DNA from: an uncultured Brevundimonas sp. | Lineage (GTDB): Bacteria > Pseudomonadota > Alphaproteobacteria > Caulobacterales > Caulobacteraceae | Length of the DNA: 6,682 nucleotides | Direction of reading: 5' to 3' | Assembly: GCA_946481405.1 (NCBI GenBank) | Contig: CAMLNY010000065.1 | Span: 1-6,682 of the forward strand | In this document: one piece after another, positions 6,452-6,682 of the stretch | Layout of the letters: each line of letters opens with the position of its first letter | How positions within the stretch are numbered: the first letter of the stretch is position 1 | Program-made: the position numbers and the translations under genes | The notes under the pieces: generated by a model | The model's input: the letters and a program-made list of their open reading frames with translations, nothing else | Databases searched by the model: none | What the model was told of the DNA's origin: nothing

Positions 6452-6682
6452 TCATAGCAGTTCGCGGTGGGTCGCGATCGCCTTCGGCAGGCTGATCAGG
6501 ATGCGGGTTCCGTGGTCTTCATGGATCGGGCTGGCGGCGGCGATGCGGCCGTTCATGGCCTCAACGAACCCCTTGGCGATGGCGAGACCGAGGCCGGCGC
6601 CCTGCGACCGGTCCGACGGCTCCTCCATGCGGCGGAACTTGTCAAACACCTGTTCCAGCGCCTCGGTCGGAATGCCCCGCCC
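6452..6682 (-). CDS. kdpD: KdpD sensor histidine kinase, C-terminal end (partial)
   Basis: The last 76 codons of a histidine kinase, entering from the right edge and ending at a TGA (6454 to 6452). The fragment covers the end of the ATP-binding HATPase domain: the G1 box GRGIP at its first residues, the F box FDKFRRM and the G2 box GAGLGLAIAKGFVEAMNG. The GxGIP-EALE-VFDKF-R and KGFVEAM-G pattern and the position directly before kdpE identify KdpD, the membrane sensor that responds to low potassium or turgor. The N-terminal KdpD/USP domains, membrane helices and H-box are outside the window, so intactness cannot be judged. Confidence 0.88.
   Translation of the reverse strand, partial: GRGIPTEALEQVFDKFRRMEEPSDRSQGAGLGLAIAKGFVEAMNGRIAAASPIHEDHGTRILISLPKAIATHRELL

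Noticed and set aside
6452..6682. The kdpD gene as the donor of the H-box insert
   Set aside because: KdpD kinases carry a different H-box type (SHDLRTPL-like), and the visible part of kdpD does not include that region.

Overview
The window looks like chromosomal DNA from a GC-rich alphaproteobacterium. Caulobacteraceae, perhaps Brevundimonas, fits best, judging by strong G/C at third codon positions, a Caulobacter-type -10 element ahead of the tRNA, and the protein families present. This placement is inference, with no database search behind it. No transposase, integrase, phage gene, CRISPR array or long repeat was seen.

Layout from left to right. (1) The left edge holds the first 37 codons of a minus-strand DUF486/DMT-type small membrane protein. 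(2) A complete tRNA-Thr(TGT) with encoded CCA follows on the plus strand, with a plausible housekeeping promoter. (3) From 312 to 5738 six plus-strand genes form a compact lipid-modification cluster: a Cfa-family methyltransferase gene (broken), a COG2907 FAD-dependent oxidoreductase, a DUF1365 protein, an exported Blc-like lipocalin, a second Cfa-family methyltransferase, and a DUF2177 four-helix membrane protein. The last five are spaced by -8 to +10 bases, with Shine-Dalgarno sequences inside or beside the preceding gene, so they are very probably one transcript with coupled translation. (4) From 5755 to the right edge, on the minus strand, lie kdpE and the 3' end of kdpD, the potassium two-component system, converging on the cluster with a 16-base gap.

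How the genes may work together: the Cfa-family enzymes methylate double bonds of phospholipid acyl chains using SAM. The FAD oxidoreductase could desaturate or oxidise the methylated chain. DUF1365 and DUF2177 proteins commonly accompany these enzymes but have no firm biochemical role, and the periplasmic lipocalin could carry a lipid product. The product of the cluster cannot be read from sequence.

The most unusual observation is in the first methyltransferase gene. Its N-terminal part reads in one frame to about base 509 and the rest reads in another frame from about base 575. Between them sits a short stretch that encodes, in the downstream frame, a near-perfect histidine-kinase H-box (SHEINNSLTPIKSIA), a motif with no place in a Cfa enzyme. 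It looks like a roughly 60-70 base foreign insertion of 3n+2 length that shifts the frame, or a sequence or assembly chimera.
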